A stretch of 64,000 bases of DNA, from assembly GCA_964035575.1 (NCBI GenBank), contig OZ037907.1:930001-994000 (forward strand). The letters run 5' to 3'. Of the stretch, positions 43,012 through 53,089 are shown piece after piece (within the stretch, counting starts at the first letter, position 1; the number at the start of each line of letters is the position of its first letter). A program made the position numbers and the translations under genes. The notes beneath the pieces were generated by a model. The model did not search any database and had not been told where the DNA came from. It was given only the letters and a program-made list of their open reading frames with translations. This DNA comes from Rhynchopus sp. YZ270_cl-10. Taxonomy: Eukaryota > Euglenozoa > Diplonemea > Diplonemida > Diplonemidae.

Positions 43012-43977
43012 ATGGATTTGACTATCGAAGATTTTAACGGAGTGAAGCATACAGTGGAGCTGGGTGAGGATGACACACCTGCGGTGATGCATCGGAAGGT
43101 CGCGTCTGCAGTGGGGTTGCCCGAAGACGGCTTTGTGATGCGTTTCGGAGAGGAGGCGATGGACGAAGGATACGACATGACGCAGCTGAGTGCTGGGGAC
43201 ACGGTCATCCTGGCGAAGACGAAGAAATACGAGGCCAGAGCAGCACTTTATGCGTTGGGTGAGACTGACATTTCGGCAGAGCGTCTGAAAAGTGTGAGTG
43301 ATCCTGAGGTGGCGTGTTTGCTTCTGCAGGCGGAGGTTGCGACGGTGATTCCTTATTGCTTTTTGCAGCGCGCATCGTTTACGAGTCTTGATCTGAGTGC
43401 TGAGTCTGTTGTGACTCGCATTGGGCACAACTTTCTTGAGGGCTGCACTTCCTTGACAAGCATCGACCTCTCTGGGTTGATCCATGTTACAAAAATTGGC
43501 GACTGCTTCCTTTTTGGATGCATTGCTTTGCGCACACTGGATTTGACACCACTGAGCCGTGTTACTCAAATTGAGACCTGCTTTCTTAATTCATGCAGTG
43601 CTTTGCGCACACTAGATTTGACGCCACTGAGCAACATTACGTACATCAGCAACTGCTTCCTTTATGGATGCTGTGCTTTGCGTGCACTAGACTTGACGCC
43701 ACTGCGCCATGTTACGCAAATTGGCGATTGCTTCCTTTATGAGTGCAGTGCTTTGTGTTCACTAGACATAACACCGCTGAGCCGTGTTACGCAACTTGAC
43801 GACTGCTTCCTTGAAGGTTGCACTTCGTTGAAGAGCATCTACATCTCCGGCAGCAGCGATGTTGTGTCGAGCACAGTGAGGAAAGAACTGGGGGATTTAG
43901 TGGTTGAATCCCGTCCAAAACGCAGCAGAGACGAACCACCGGAGGAATCCCACAAGCGACAGAGACACGCAGAGTGA
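43012..43977 (+). CDS. Ubiquitin-like + 25-residue leucine-rich-repeat protein (copy 2)
   Basis: 321 residues. The start follows TTGGCTAGGAAAAC, a likely acceptor plus a very short leader. Residues 1-72 are ubiquitin-like (MDLTIEDFNG, MHRKVASAVGLPEDGFVMRF, LSAGDTVIL). Residues ~112-270 hold about six 25-residue LRRs of the form LRTLDLTPLSRVTQI..CFL.GC. The tail (~270-321) is specific, ending in a basic stretch KRSRDEPPEESHKRQR, a plausible nuclear signal. It shares the same order of parts and many identical residues with the gene at 3392, 40 kb away, so they are paralogues. This copy seems to keep the ancestral C-terminus. Role unknown; an adaptor that presents an LRR surface is likely. Confidence 0.8.
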   Translation: MDLTIEDFNGVKHTVELGEDDTPAVMHRKVASAVGLPEDGFVMRFGEEAMDEGYDMTQLSAGDTVILAKTKKYEARAALYALGETDISAERLKSVSDPEVACLLLQAEVATVIPYCFLQRASFTSLDLSAESVVTRIGHNFLEGCTSLTSIDLSGLIHVTKIGDCFLFGCIALRTLDLTPLSRVTQIETCFLNSCSALRTLDLTPLSNITYISNCFLYGCCALRALDLTPLRHVTQIGDCFLYECSALCSLDITPLSRVTQLDDCFLEGCTSLKSIYISGSSDVVSSTVRKELGDLVVESRPKRSRDEPPEESHKRQRHAE

Positions 43978-44588
43978 TGCCCGCCAGCTGCGCACTGCGA
44001 CCAGACGCACACCCTCATAGGCCACTCCTCCCGCAAGCACTGCAGCTGGAAAACGTTGCAGCGGCTGTGGGCGGGGCAGGGGTGTCTTATGCGACGGCGA
44101 CAGACCGCTGGCCAGTATGTGCACAAAGGGCGGAACGATTGTGTTTCTTTGTGTTTCTGCCTCTCGCCCCTTAGTTGTTTTATCTTCAACTATTCAAAAG
44201 ACCCCCAGCCTCCTCACATTTGTCTACCCCAAAATAGAAGGCGTAAAAGGCGGACAAAAGACCGTAGTATACACACACACTCGCAGAGGTTGCTGGCTGG
44301 GGGGTACAGTGGAGGGGTCTTTTATCCTTGAAACCCCAAATTTTAGAAGACCGTAAAAGATGCAAAAGATGCCTTCTTCTTAAAAGATGTTAAAATGAGG
44401 CTACACCCCCTCCCACACAGTTTTTCACTTTTGATCATGCTCAATGCACTCCATTGCTCAAACAACCCCATCATTCGTATCTCAACCCCACATACCCACA
44501 GCGTTTCATTACACACATACACCCCCTTTCCTTTACATAATTTTACTTATCAGCTCTTCTCCTTCACACTTTCGCATAGTGTGTTTCA
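43978..44588. other. Intergenic
   Basis: Nothing recognised. T/C-rich near the next gene, with CTTATCAG at 44546-44553 and CGCATAG before ATG 44589 as possible acceptors. Confidence 0.5.
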
Positions 44589-45827
44589 ATGGGAAGGATA
44601 CGACATATAGATGTGATGGGGCAGGACTGTGTTGCACCACCATCCCCTCCAGGCTCTTCGCAGTGCGAAGCCTGCGGGAAGCCTGCGGTAGTATCGTGTG
44701 GGATATGCGTTGAGCTGTTTTTATGCAGCGCGCAGGACTGTTTCGTTGCAATGCATCCACGGAGTAGAGATCGAGCGACACATCGGGCACGTCTTTTACC
44801 CTGTGGAGAGTCGGCACGATGTGATGTACATACTGAACACGATGTTAGCCTTCTATGCACAGAACCCGGTTGCGATGGAGGCCTAATGTGCCTCCGCTGT
44901 GAGAAGCAAGGTACCCACAAAGGGCACTCCTGTAAAGACCTGCTTGACGTATTTAACGACTCCCGCAACGCGGTGCACCACGCCTCCATTGCACTCACCT
45001 CACCACGCGACAGAGTCCTTGTACGGACCCACCCCAACCCACATGCCGTCTCCTCCGCCATATCCTCGCACCTCCACGATGCGCTCACAACATACCTTGT
45101 TGCGCAGGAATCCATCGTACGCAGTTCGATTCTAACAGAAGAAGGTGCCCTACGGGTACACCTGAAATATATTAAAAGGGCGCGTTGTGAACGTCTTGTG
45201 GACAGTGAGTATCTAGGTGCGGTGTCGAGGGTGTTGGAAGGTGTAGGGCATTTGATGGGGCTGCCTGACCAGCCACTTCGCATTGCACGGCAAAGCGCTG
45301 TCCTCGGAAAGCAGATTGCAGCGCTCAAGGAACCTCCCGCACCGTTACCATGCGAGGTGAAGTACTGCCGTCCAGGACCGCTACGCAGTGCAGGAAGTAT
45401 TCGCGCGGTGTTCCCTGCGGAACATCACCTCGCGCTTCCCCAGGACCGCACCGGATATGAATTTAAGCTTGCAAAAAGGGGTAAGCGTGGTGTCATACAA
45501 CACGGCTATTACAGTGCCTTGACAACAAGGCAGCCGTTGCTTGAGGGCACCACTGTTACGTTGCGGGTAGTGGGGCAGCAGGACTTCACGCTTGGTGTTC
45601 TCGACAATCCTAAAAATGCGTCGTCCCTTAGCCTTGCGCAGCTCGGCGCTAAGGTCTTCCAGATCCTCTCCAAGCCACATGGCCACCAAGACTTTGAGGT
45701 AACCCTCCAAGGTGGGGTGCTCACGTGTCGATGTGACACCTTCGAAGTCCCGCCACTGTACATCCCGCCTAACTACCCCGCCTATGTTGCGTGCTCGATG
45801 ACAACAGGCTCCATCGAGCTCATATAA
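44589..45827 (+). CDS. Double B-box zinc-finger protein with C-terminal beta domain
   Basis: 412 residues. The start ATG 44589 is the first in frame after the acceptor-like CATAG. Residues 26-65 form a B-box-1-like zinc module (C26, C29, C37, C40, C46, C51, H56, H65), and residues 78-113 a B-box-2-like one (C78, H81, C90, C95, C101, C104, H110, H113). A helical middle (~120-260) may form the coiled coil usual after B boxes. The last ~140 residues are beta-rich, ending in a hydrophobic strand pattern, and might be a divergent sandwich domain, but I do not recognise it. There is no RING domain, so ubiquitin-ligase activity is not supported. Likely a TRIM-like scaffold. Confidence 0.75.
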   Translation: MGRIRHIDVMGQDCVAPPSPPGSSQCEACGKPAVVSCGICVELFLCSAQDCFVAMHPRSRDRATHRARLLPCGESARCDVHTEHDVSLLCTEPGCDGGLMCLRCEKQGTHKGHSCKDLLDVFNDSRNAVHHASIALTSPRDRVLVRTHPNPHAVSSAISSHLHDALTTYLVAQESIVRSSILTEEGALRVHLKYIKRARCERLVDSEYLGAVSRVLEGVGHLMGLPDQPLRIARQSAVLGKQIAALKEPPAPLPCEVKYCRPGPLRSAGSIRAVFPAEHHLALPQDRTGYEFKLAKRGKRGVIQHGYYSALTTRQPLLEGTTVTLRVVGQQDFTLGVLDNPKNASSLSLAQLGAKVFQILSKPHGHQDFEVTLQGGVLTCRCDTFEVPPLYIPPNYPAYVACSMTTGSIELI

Positions 45828-46180
45828 AGCTGTATCCTTCCAAAGGCTTGAGGGGAAATTGTAGAGGTGTCCTGTAAAGTGGAAACCCGAGGAGACGTTT
45901 TTTGTGGCAATGCTCGTTGAAGTGGGTTTTTTTGTATTACAGCCGTTTTTTTGCCTTGCCAGGGTCTCTTACCGTGATGGTAATCGAGTGTCAGTGTCGT
46001 GCGTCTGGCAGATGAAGAGTGAGACGTTTGCACTTTTTGACTTTCCCCCCTCTTTTTTTTTTTTTGATTTTTTATACAAGTGCTGTCTGCAGAGGCGTTT
46101 GCATTTTTACTTCAATAAAGATGCCTGCTTATGTACCTTATGGCCTCGTACCAGCTGTTCCCTTTTGATAAGGGAACTTC

Positions 46181-46220
46181 CCACGAGAGGCTAAGGTTCA
46201 TCTTATAAACTTTTCGTGAC
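46181..46220 (+). repeat. Dispersed repeat family A copy
   Basis: CACGAGAGGCTAAGGTTC then ATCTTATAAACTTTTC, joined head to tail to a B copy. Confidence 0.6.
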
Positions 46221-46241
46221 AGTGTACCTTGGCCATGTACC

Positions 46242-46279
46242 GAGGTATACTGTCATGAGAGGGCTTTTGTGTTTCAAAT
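46242..46279 (+). repeat. Dispersed repeat family B, short form
   Basis: GGTATACTGTCATGAGAGGG then CTTTTGTGTTTCAA. Confidence 0.6.
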
Positions 46280-46605
46280 CAAAATTCTAATTAACCTGCT
46301 CATTGGCCCCCTTTCCAGAGGGCGCAATGAGAGCAACGAGGGGGTCAACACCTCATTTCTCCAACCGATCTTTTAAAAACAAAAGAATTGTTCCCCCGAT
46401 ATGCGTAAATGGGGAGGCGCTTCCGTTTAACGGCAACCCACAAGAGTAGAACAACTACCAAAACTCTTGAGAAACAGACGCCAATGAGACCCAGAGTCTC
46501 TCTTCTTCCTTGTGTGCTACAGACAAACATGACAACGCTAACCACGACTGCCACGGCAGAGCGGGGTCCCTAACGGTTCACTGGGGGGATCCACACACAC
46601 ACATT

Positions 46606-46640
46606 GGGCCATATTCTGCGCAAGAATTACCCCCTATTAG
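46606..46640 (-). repeat. Dispersed repeat family H copy, inverted
   Basis: Read on the minus strand it gives GGGTAATTCTTGCGCAGAA then TATGGCCC. Confidence 0.6.
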
Positions 46641-46848
46641 TTATCAAACACACGCACACACATCCTCACCCCCTTTTGACACACCTACACTATCTTTGGC
46701 AGCATCTGAAAAGAGGGGCATTCATATTACACAAAGACACATCAAAAAAAGGTCGAAATAGTGGACTGAACAGTGTCAGAAAACCACGAAAAGGGAGCCG
46801 TAACATACCCGTAGGTATACCAAAGACACCAAGGGTCCCAGCCAAGAG

Positions 46849-48667
46849 ATGGCCCTGCCCACGTACCAAACGAAGCCTAGGGAGGGGACAAAATTTCTCA
46901 AGCGAGACGTCGAAAGCACGATGAAAACGATATTGCAAGAAAAGCTTCAGGTATACATCCCTTTGTCCACGTCTCCCCCCTTATCTTTCGTGTTGTATGT
47001 TTTATGAGAGACACTGTCACAAGAGGTGACATGCTTTGCATTTTTAAGTCATATCTATTATTCCCCACCCCTTACTGGGTGGGGAAGTAAATATGATCAA
47101 CCTGCGACAAACTTTTCTTTTCTTTATAGATAAGGTGGCTAAGCACGAGAGGCTTAGGATCATCTTATAAACTTTTCTTTCTTTTCTTTGTACCTGCTTA
47201 CAGTTTCCCTGTCAGCAACTCCAAAGTGCAACACTCTAGGGATAGCTGCGGTGTGTCAGTGCCTGCGTCCGGCGTGTGCACTATCAACGTCACTTTCTTT
47301 TCGCTGAGGATATGCGGTGCAACGCAACCCATCGTAAAAGCGCGATGTGATTAAACGTTAATTAGCTTTTGAAGCTTTGCAAACCACGCTTTGAACACCA
47401 CACAGCATCGAACATACGAACCAACTGAGCAGAACCAGCTCACGAAGGACCTTTGCACTGAAATACAAACCGCCGTCAAGCAAATGGGCTACGAACGCTA
47501 CAAGATCGTCATACAAGTCAACATCACCGAGGCACGGGGGCAGGGCATCCGCATTGCCTCTCGATGCTTGTGGGATCCAGATCAGGTATGCCCACCTTTG
47601 CTCCCTTCCCACAGACACACCTTGCTGTTTAGGTGACAACACACCAGAGGCTTAGGTTCATCTATAAATTTTTCTTCTTCTTCTTTTTTGTCTCCCACGC
47701 AGGAAGTAGCCACTATCTGTTTTGTTTTCTAACACCAGGGTTTTTTCTAGGGGGAGCGGGGGGGGACGGCGTCCCCCCCCAGATTTTGGGGGGAAATTCG
47801 TCCCCCCCCGGGGGGGGACGAATTTTTGACTTGGGAAAAAAGGATATGGGGGGGTGGTTGGGGGTCACCCGCACAGACCCCATTTGGGACACCACGTACG
47901 AAGAGGATATAGCGAGGTGAAGTTTCAGACCGTGCCCCCAATTCACCCAATCTTTGCACCATTTGACGGACCGAACAAAGAGTGAGAATAAGGGATCGGC
48001 AAAAATAAAAAAGTAGCGTACCGTGCGCCTGCGGCGCAGCTCAAAACTTATGAGCGGAATACCACAGCCCTCTACCATAGTTTGGCTGTAAAAATGTTCA
48101 ATTTTAGGCCACAATTTTTTGAAATGTTGCGTACCGTGGCTTCGCCAGAAAGTTCTGATATCATGACCGCCGTTTCTTCTTGTACTGAGGGAAGGTTCCG
48201 TGGAACATGAGAAAAAGGGTTGGTTTGGTCCTTGATGTACGTTATCATCCCGCGTTATCACGTATTTACGTGAAATGAACAGACTTTTTTGCGCGGAGCG
48301 CGAAAATTTTTGACCCCTTTTTGGACATATCTTCACGGTTTTGGAAAAATTTTCCATGAAGATAAGCGGAAACCCCGCTTGCACCTGCGAAAAAAAAATT
48401 TTTTGGGTGGGTTTTTTGCGTCCCCCCCCAGATCTGAAAAAAAAAATCCTAGAAAAAACCCTGAACACTGCAAAAAAAAAAAAAAAAATACAGTTATAGT
48501 GGACATTTGCACAACTGTGGCAACACAACCGCGGCAAGCTACACTTCTCCAACAATTTATCACAATGTAATGTTTATATACACACACAGGATAACTTTGC
48601 GGAAGCTGTCTACAGAAATCAGCATCTCTGGTGCTGCGCACTGTGTTTCGGGTGCTATTGGGAATGA
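46849..48667 (+). CDS. DYNLT2B: Tctex1-type dynein light chain, DYNLT2B-like, three exons
   Basis: Join 46849-46950, 47406-47585 and 48590-48667; 119 residues. Both introns are phase 0 with donors GTATAC and GTATGC and acceptors CACACAG. Exon 1 gives the N-terminal helix (KFLKRDVESTMKTILQEKL). Exon 2 gives the core (QMGYERYKIVIQVNI, then RIASRCLWDPDQ). Exon 3 gives the last strand pair (DNFAEAVYRNQHLWCCALCF) and ends GCYWE. The match to human TCTEX1D2/DYNLT2B as I remember it is strong over the whole length. The family links cargo or intermediate chains to dynein, and this subtype belongs to the dynein-2 motor of retrograde intraflagellar transport. The organism is therefore probably flagellated. 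The first ATG in frame is used; a few more N-terminal residues are possible. Confidence 0.88.
47126..47185 (+). repeat. Dispersed repeat family A copy in intron 1 of the dynein light chain gene
   Basis: GCACGAGAGGCTTAGG exactly, with GATAAGGTGGCTAA before it and ATCTTATAAACTTTTC after. A B-like motif (CACTGTCACAAGAGG) lies upstream at ~47012. Confidence 0.7.
47249..47297 (+). repeat. Dispersed repeat family C copy in intron 1 of the dynein light chain gene
   Basis: GTGTGTCAGTGCCTGCGTCC then GTGCACTATCAACGTCAC. Confidence 0.65.
47632..47675 (+). repeat. Dispersed repeat family A copy in intron 2 of the dynein light chain gene
   Basis: AGAGGCTTAGGTTCATCTAT plus AAATTTTTC. Confidence 0.55.
47736..48463. 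mobile_element. hAT-like non-autonomous DNA transposon in intron 2
   Basis: 728 bp with inverted ends CAGGGTTTTTTCTAGG and CCTAGAAAAAACCCTG and a 5-bp AACAC on both sides. CAGGG ends suggest hAT, but an 8-bp duplication is not evident. A complete inverted copy of hairpin element F lies inside it. Confidence 0.75.
47995..48150 (-). mobile_element. Hairpin element F, copy 2
   Basis: Reverse orientation of 36811-36946: palindrome TGCGCCTGCGGCGCA variant and GTGGCTTCGCCA, each next to GTACCG motifs, with related spacer (GAACATTTTTACAGC). Nested in the hAT-like element. Confidence 0.65.
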
Positions 48668-49639
48668 GGGGAGGGGGGAGAGTCTGGGAGGGGGGGGGAT
48701 GCGCACTGTGTAAGAGAGATTCACTATGGCATTTTTACATAAAAAGCCCCCCCTAACAGCAACAACAAAACACCATCCGCACACTGCACCTTTTTTTTTT
48801 CAAAGAAAGTGAAAACTTTTTCCATAAATAAGCCTGGCCGTTTTTTCCCCCTTCAAAAAGTGTTGTGTCATTCACCCTTTCACGGTTTCCTTCTTTTTTT
48901 TTCTGTTCTAAAGTTACACATCCCTTAGAGGAAAATTCTACTCAAAGTTGTTCTTTTGCGTTTTATTTTAAAAGTATAATTGAAAGCCGACGTTGCTATG
49001 AAGATGAAAAGCATCGACTTCACAAAATAAACTAAAAACACAAAATACGAAACAAAAAATGCACGCAAGGAAGATCCTCTCTCCATCACCCCCCCTTCAA
49101 GTTCTTTATTTACCCACCCGTTGCTGTTAACAAATATTCTATTAAAAAAAAAAACGGCAAAATACCCTCCCTTTTTTTTTGATAATGGGCACAGTCACCC
49201 CGTGCTGTAACGTTGCATTTTGTTCTGCTAACCAGACCCACTCCATGTCCACCATCCATTCAACCCACAAGAGAAATCCGGAAACTATATTAAAGTTCGC
49301 ACATCGTTTGGTTAAAGATCAAAAAGCTAAAAAAAAAAAAAACACACACAAACACAAAATAGTAAAAAACAAAGACGGTGCTCCGGGAGGGGTCGATATT
49401 GACAGGTCGCTGACACAGGGACTCTATACACACGCCCCCTGATATTGACAGGTCACCGACAGGTCACCGACAGGTCGCCGACAGGTCGCCGACAGGTCGT
49501 GACTCGTCGCTGACAGGTCGTTGACCGACTTCCGAAAGCACCAAAAGAGTACAAAACATAAACAAAAACCATCTCCAAAATACCCTCCATCTCTCCAACG
49601 CACAAAGACAACACACACCACACCACAACACAACACACC
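48668..49639. other. Intergenic
   Basis: A/T-rich, with one GGTGCT-ended element (49377-49542). No gene seen. Confidence 0.55.
49377..49542. mobile_element. Short inverted-end element with 11-bp tandem repeats
   Basis: Ends GGTGCTCCGG and CCGAAAGCACC; the interior is a tandem array of ~11-bp GACAGGTCGCC/GACAGGTCACC units (49391-49530). Related sequence, with GACCTGTCAATA blocks and a CCGAAGCACC end, lies at 53355-53545. Confidence 0.6.
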
Positions 49640-52506
49640 ATGTCGTACTTCGAGGGGGTTGACCCTATGGTTGCAACAAAGGAGGTATAATTTTTTTGTT
49701 TTGTTTTTTGTTTTTGTTTTTTTTTGTTGTGTCGACAATCGACTACGGACCTGCTTGGGGAACCTAGGGGTCTGTACTCAATATTGGCCGAAGCCTTTGT
49801 ACTACGGAAGGTATAGACGTCGTTCGTCCTGAACCCTTAAGAGCAGCTTTTATGAACCCTTTTACCAGACTCTTATTTATTTATTTTAAACGAGTCCACT
49901 TTGTTATCATAACAACAACAAACAACAAAGCAAGGGTACATTTTTAGCACCCTCTATACCTTCTTTTCGTCAGAAAAGAATGTATATGGAACAATTATTT
50001 TGGTTTTATTCCTACGAAGCTGGCTTTAAAGGAGAAATAGTATTACCGGGTACGGTCGCCAAATCATCCCTCAAACAGGAGGATTGTGCAATCAACGAAA
50101 ACAACTTTACTTACCTACCCGATCCTACTATTTTTGTTTTTTTAGATCGTTCCACCACCACCACCACCCCACACAGCTCGTAACCATGGACCACCTCTTC
50201 GCGAAGTGGAGCTCCAACCTGACCAACGCCTCCGCATGGAACTGGAAAGAGATGAAGAACCGTCTGGCAAACAAGGCTGCGAGCGAGAAGTGGTACATCG
50301 TGAAGAGTGTGGACACGATGCCCTCAGAGGACGGACAGGCACCCTTTGTGCCAAACTTCATCTGCTTCAAGGTGCAGAAGGGTGTTCACAAATACGAGCA
50401 GGCACCACGCCTGCAGATGAAGTCGATCGTGCACGACAACACCATGGACATCGAGGCCTTCAGCGCCAACGACATTGTGGACATGAAGGGAGAATTCCAC
50501 TGGCGTCCTCTTGAGAAGCACAATGACATCTTCATTCTGTGCAAGGTCAATGAGGATACAACGAGCGAGACGAAGGCATTCGACTTTGGCGCATGCTCGG
50601 GGGGGTTTGGGTCGACGACGGCGACAACGGCGGCAGCGTTCAGCTTCGGTGGTGCAACAGCAGCAGCACCAGCAGCAAACGCATTTAGCTTTGGGGCAGG
50701 TACAACAAGCGCAGCACCGGCAGCGAATGCGTTCAGCTTCGGGGCAGAGGCAAGCACTGCGCCAGCGCCGGCAGCAAACGCGTTCAGCTTCGGCGACGCA
50801 CCAGCAGCATCAGCAAACGCATTCAGTTTTGGCGATTCCACGGCAGCAGCACCCGCCAACGCCTTCAGCTTCGGCTCAGGGGAGAGTGCTGTCCCGGTCG
50901 CTGAGAAGACTTCGCGCAAGCGGAAGGCAGACGAAGCCCTCCCTGTTGAACAACCACAAAAGAAACAAAAAGACAACGAGGTACGCTACCCCCACCCACC
51001 CCGTTTTTCTCTCCTTTTTTGGTACCACAACCTGCACTGTCAGGACTCCCCCCTCCACCAGCACCCCCCCTATTTTTAAAAAATATATTTTTGATGCAGC
51101 GCTTCATCTCACCCTATAAAACCTTCTATTCAGTAGAAAGTATATGAAATAATCTTTGTCAGCATTCTCTTTTACGAGGCATTCCATCCTTCTCAGTGTA
51201 CACCTAGTCTACTAACCACCCCACCACCACCATTGGGGTAGGAAAAAGGGGGTGATAAAGTACGGGTTTTCACGCCAAAAAGTACAAAAAGTACAGTGTA
51301 CATAAAGTACAATGTCCACGTACTGTGCCAACACTGCCCCCCTCCCCTCCCCAACCCCCTCCAACCACCATTCACTTTCCACAGGGTGAAGCGCACGCCT
51401 TCATACAGAACGACGAGGACGAGGCCACCTTCCCTGTCCTCTTCCAGACCACCCAGGGCTGCGACACGATCGGAGACATGAGGGAGGAGCTGGAGTCTGG
51501 CATGAAGATAAAGGCGGAGTACGTGGCCCCGGACGGGAAGTTCAAGCAGAAGCTCATCGTCGAGCAGGACATCGAGTTTGCCGAGCTTGATGAGGCGGAG
51601 CAGAAGAAGTGGGTGGAGGAGTGTGTGGAGAAGAGGGTGCTGGCGACGTCTGATGAGTACGCGCAGCTGAAGGAGAAGTACGAAGGGGCGGGTGTGCAGT
51701 ACACAAACGAGGAGGACCATGAGAAGCGGCAGGAGGAATTTGTTGGGGAGAAGAAGGCAATCCTTCAACTGCCCGCTGTCAAGAAGACAGTCACGGACAT
51801 CATGAACGAACACGGTGACGCCATGCACGCATACCTCAAGGGCGTGGCAGACGGGCGCGTTCGCAAGATGAGGGCTTCCCTCACCCAGCTCCAGAACATC
51901 CAAGACGACATCGACGCAGGCAAGATGCAGACCCGCGAGCACACCACAGTGATGCGCGTCTTTCCGGAGACAGACTCGATTGCTGACTACTGCGCCTTCA
52001 GGCCGGCCAGCAGCATCAACAAATCCGTAGGTCGGGCAGACGACACCTACCCACCGGTATGTCATTTGTGCGGGGGGTGTGGGGAGGGTGTTTAGTGGTT
52101 GTGCATTTTGCACTGGAGGCAAGTGCAGTGTTGGTGTTTTTGTAGTGCCTGCTGTCCCAGAGAGCACTATCAACTTCACTTTTTCTTCTTTTCTTCTTAT
52201 ACCTTCAAGCGTAGCTTAAATGAGGAAATAGTTCCTCCGATACGGTCGCCAATCACCAACAGGGTAATTGAGCAATCAACGAGAGAAAAAATGGACTTAT
52301 TTTCCTTTTACTTACCTGTCAGAGTTACTATTTTTGCGATAATAACTTTTTTGTGTATTCATCTCGATGGCATCGTGGGTCAGTCGAGAGGTGCCTGCAT
52401 CAATTACTCATTTTTAAAACCTTTTTTCAAAAAATAAACAAACAACAAACAACAACAGGCATACCGCATGGTGAACGGGTTGACTGGACATGTGACCATT
52501 GCGTGA
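49640..52506 (+). CDS. FSFG-repeat nucleoporin-like protein, four exons
   Basis: Join 49640-49684, 50177-50980, 51385-52056 and 52459-52506; 522 residues, all introns phase 0 (donors GTATAA, GTACGC, GTATGT). Exon 1 starts at ACACCATGT and ends ATKE. If it is not used, ATG 50186 starts the protein instead. Residues ~15-155 form an unknown globular domain. Residues ~165-255 carry six spaced FSFG motifs (NAFSFG with Ala/Thr linkers), the hallmark of nuclear-pore FG proteins that bind karyopherins. A basic stretch RKRKADEALPVEQPQKKQKD may be a nuclear signal. The last half is charged and helical. The FSFG type with an NLS recalls Nup50/Nup2, but I see no Ran-binding domain, so assignment is to the class only. 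Confidence 0.75.
49934..50000 (+). repeat. Dispersed repeat family I copy in intron 1 of the nucleoporin gene
   Basis: GCAAGGGTACATTTTTAGCA then CCTTCTTTTCGTCAGAAAAG. Confidence 0.65.
50016..50135 (+). repeat. Dispersed repeat family J, copy 1
   Basis: Shares GGAGAAATAGT, TACGGTCGCCAA, GCAATCAACGA and TACTATTTTTG, in the same order, with 52205-52338. Lies in intron 1 of the nucleoporin gene. Confidence 0.65.
51110..51157 (+). repeat. Dispersed repeat family I copy in intron 2 of the nucleoporin gene
   Basis: CCTTCTATTCAGTAGAA plus AGTATATGAAATAATC. Confidence 0.6.
52143..52182 (+). repeat. Dispersed repeat family C copy, diverged, in intron 3
   Basis: TAGTGCCTGCTGTCCC then GCACTATCAACTTCAC. 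Confidence 0.5.
52205..52338 (+). repeat. Dispersed repeat family J, copy 2
   Basis: Second J copy, in intron 3 of the same nucleoporin gene. Confidence 0.65.
52358..52409 (+). repeat. Dispersed repeat family N copy in intron 3
   Basis: ATCTCGATGGCATCGTGGGT then GAGGTGCCTGCATCAATTAC. Confidence 0.6.
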
Positions 52507-52574
52507 ACAGTTGGGTGTGCGCAGAAGTAACTTGAACGGGATGACCTGCATTAACAACTACAGTTTTTTTTTAT

Positions 52575-52612
52575 AGGTGACCAAACACGAGAAGCTTAGG
52601 TTCATCTTGCTT
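52575..52612 (+). repeat. Dispersed repeat family A copy
   Basis: AGGTGACCAAACACGAGAAG then CTTAGGTTCATC. Confidence 0.6.
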
Positions 52613-52980
52613 ACTTCCCCCCTTTTTTTGACGAGAACTTTCAGTTCTCGCCGTCTCTCGGAACACCCAAATTAATGGAAAACAAAACAAAACAAAAAAA
52701 CCAAAAAAAATAAAATAAAATTCCCCCCCGTCTGTAAATATCCTAGCTCTTTTTGCGTGTCGTTGGGTACAGAGCCTACCAAAAAAAAGCAAAAAAAAAA
52801 AAAAACAAAACAAAAAAAAAAAAAACTGACCAAAACCTTCAATTATTCAAAAAAAGGAAAAAAACACACCCACATAGGCTACGGGGCGCTTCAGTCCCGA
52901 GGGTTCCCCCCTCCCCCACAGTATTTTTAAGACATCATCCCTGGCAACAAACTTGTGGAAACCAGCGCAGCTGTTGCTCC

Positions 52981-53045
52981 GCGATAACGAATATGGTAAG
53001 GTGACTAAGCACGCGAGGCTTAGGGTCATCTTATAAACTTTTCTT
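52981..53045 (+). repeat. Dispersed repeat family A copy, full length
   Basis: GATAACGAATATGGTAAGG, GTGACTAAGCACGCGAGGC and ATCTTATAAACTTTTC in order. Confidence 0.7.
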
Positions 53046-53089
53046 TTTATTGATTCAAAGCGACGAAGCTCGCATTTTTCATGTATTCG

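Larger units (their letters stand above)
45828..46848. other. Intergenic with repeats
   Basis: Contains an A copy directly followed by a B copy (46181-46279), a diverged C copy (~45975-46045) and an inverted H copy (46606-46640). No gene seen. Confidence 0.55.

Noticed and set aside
49391-49530. CRISPR-like look of the GACAGGTCGCC array
   Set aside because: Units are contiguous with no unique spacers, and the host is a eukaryote.
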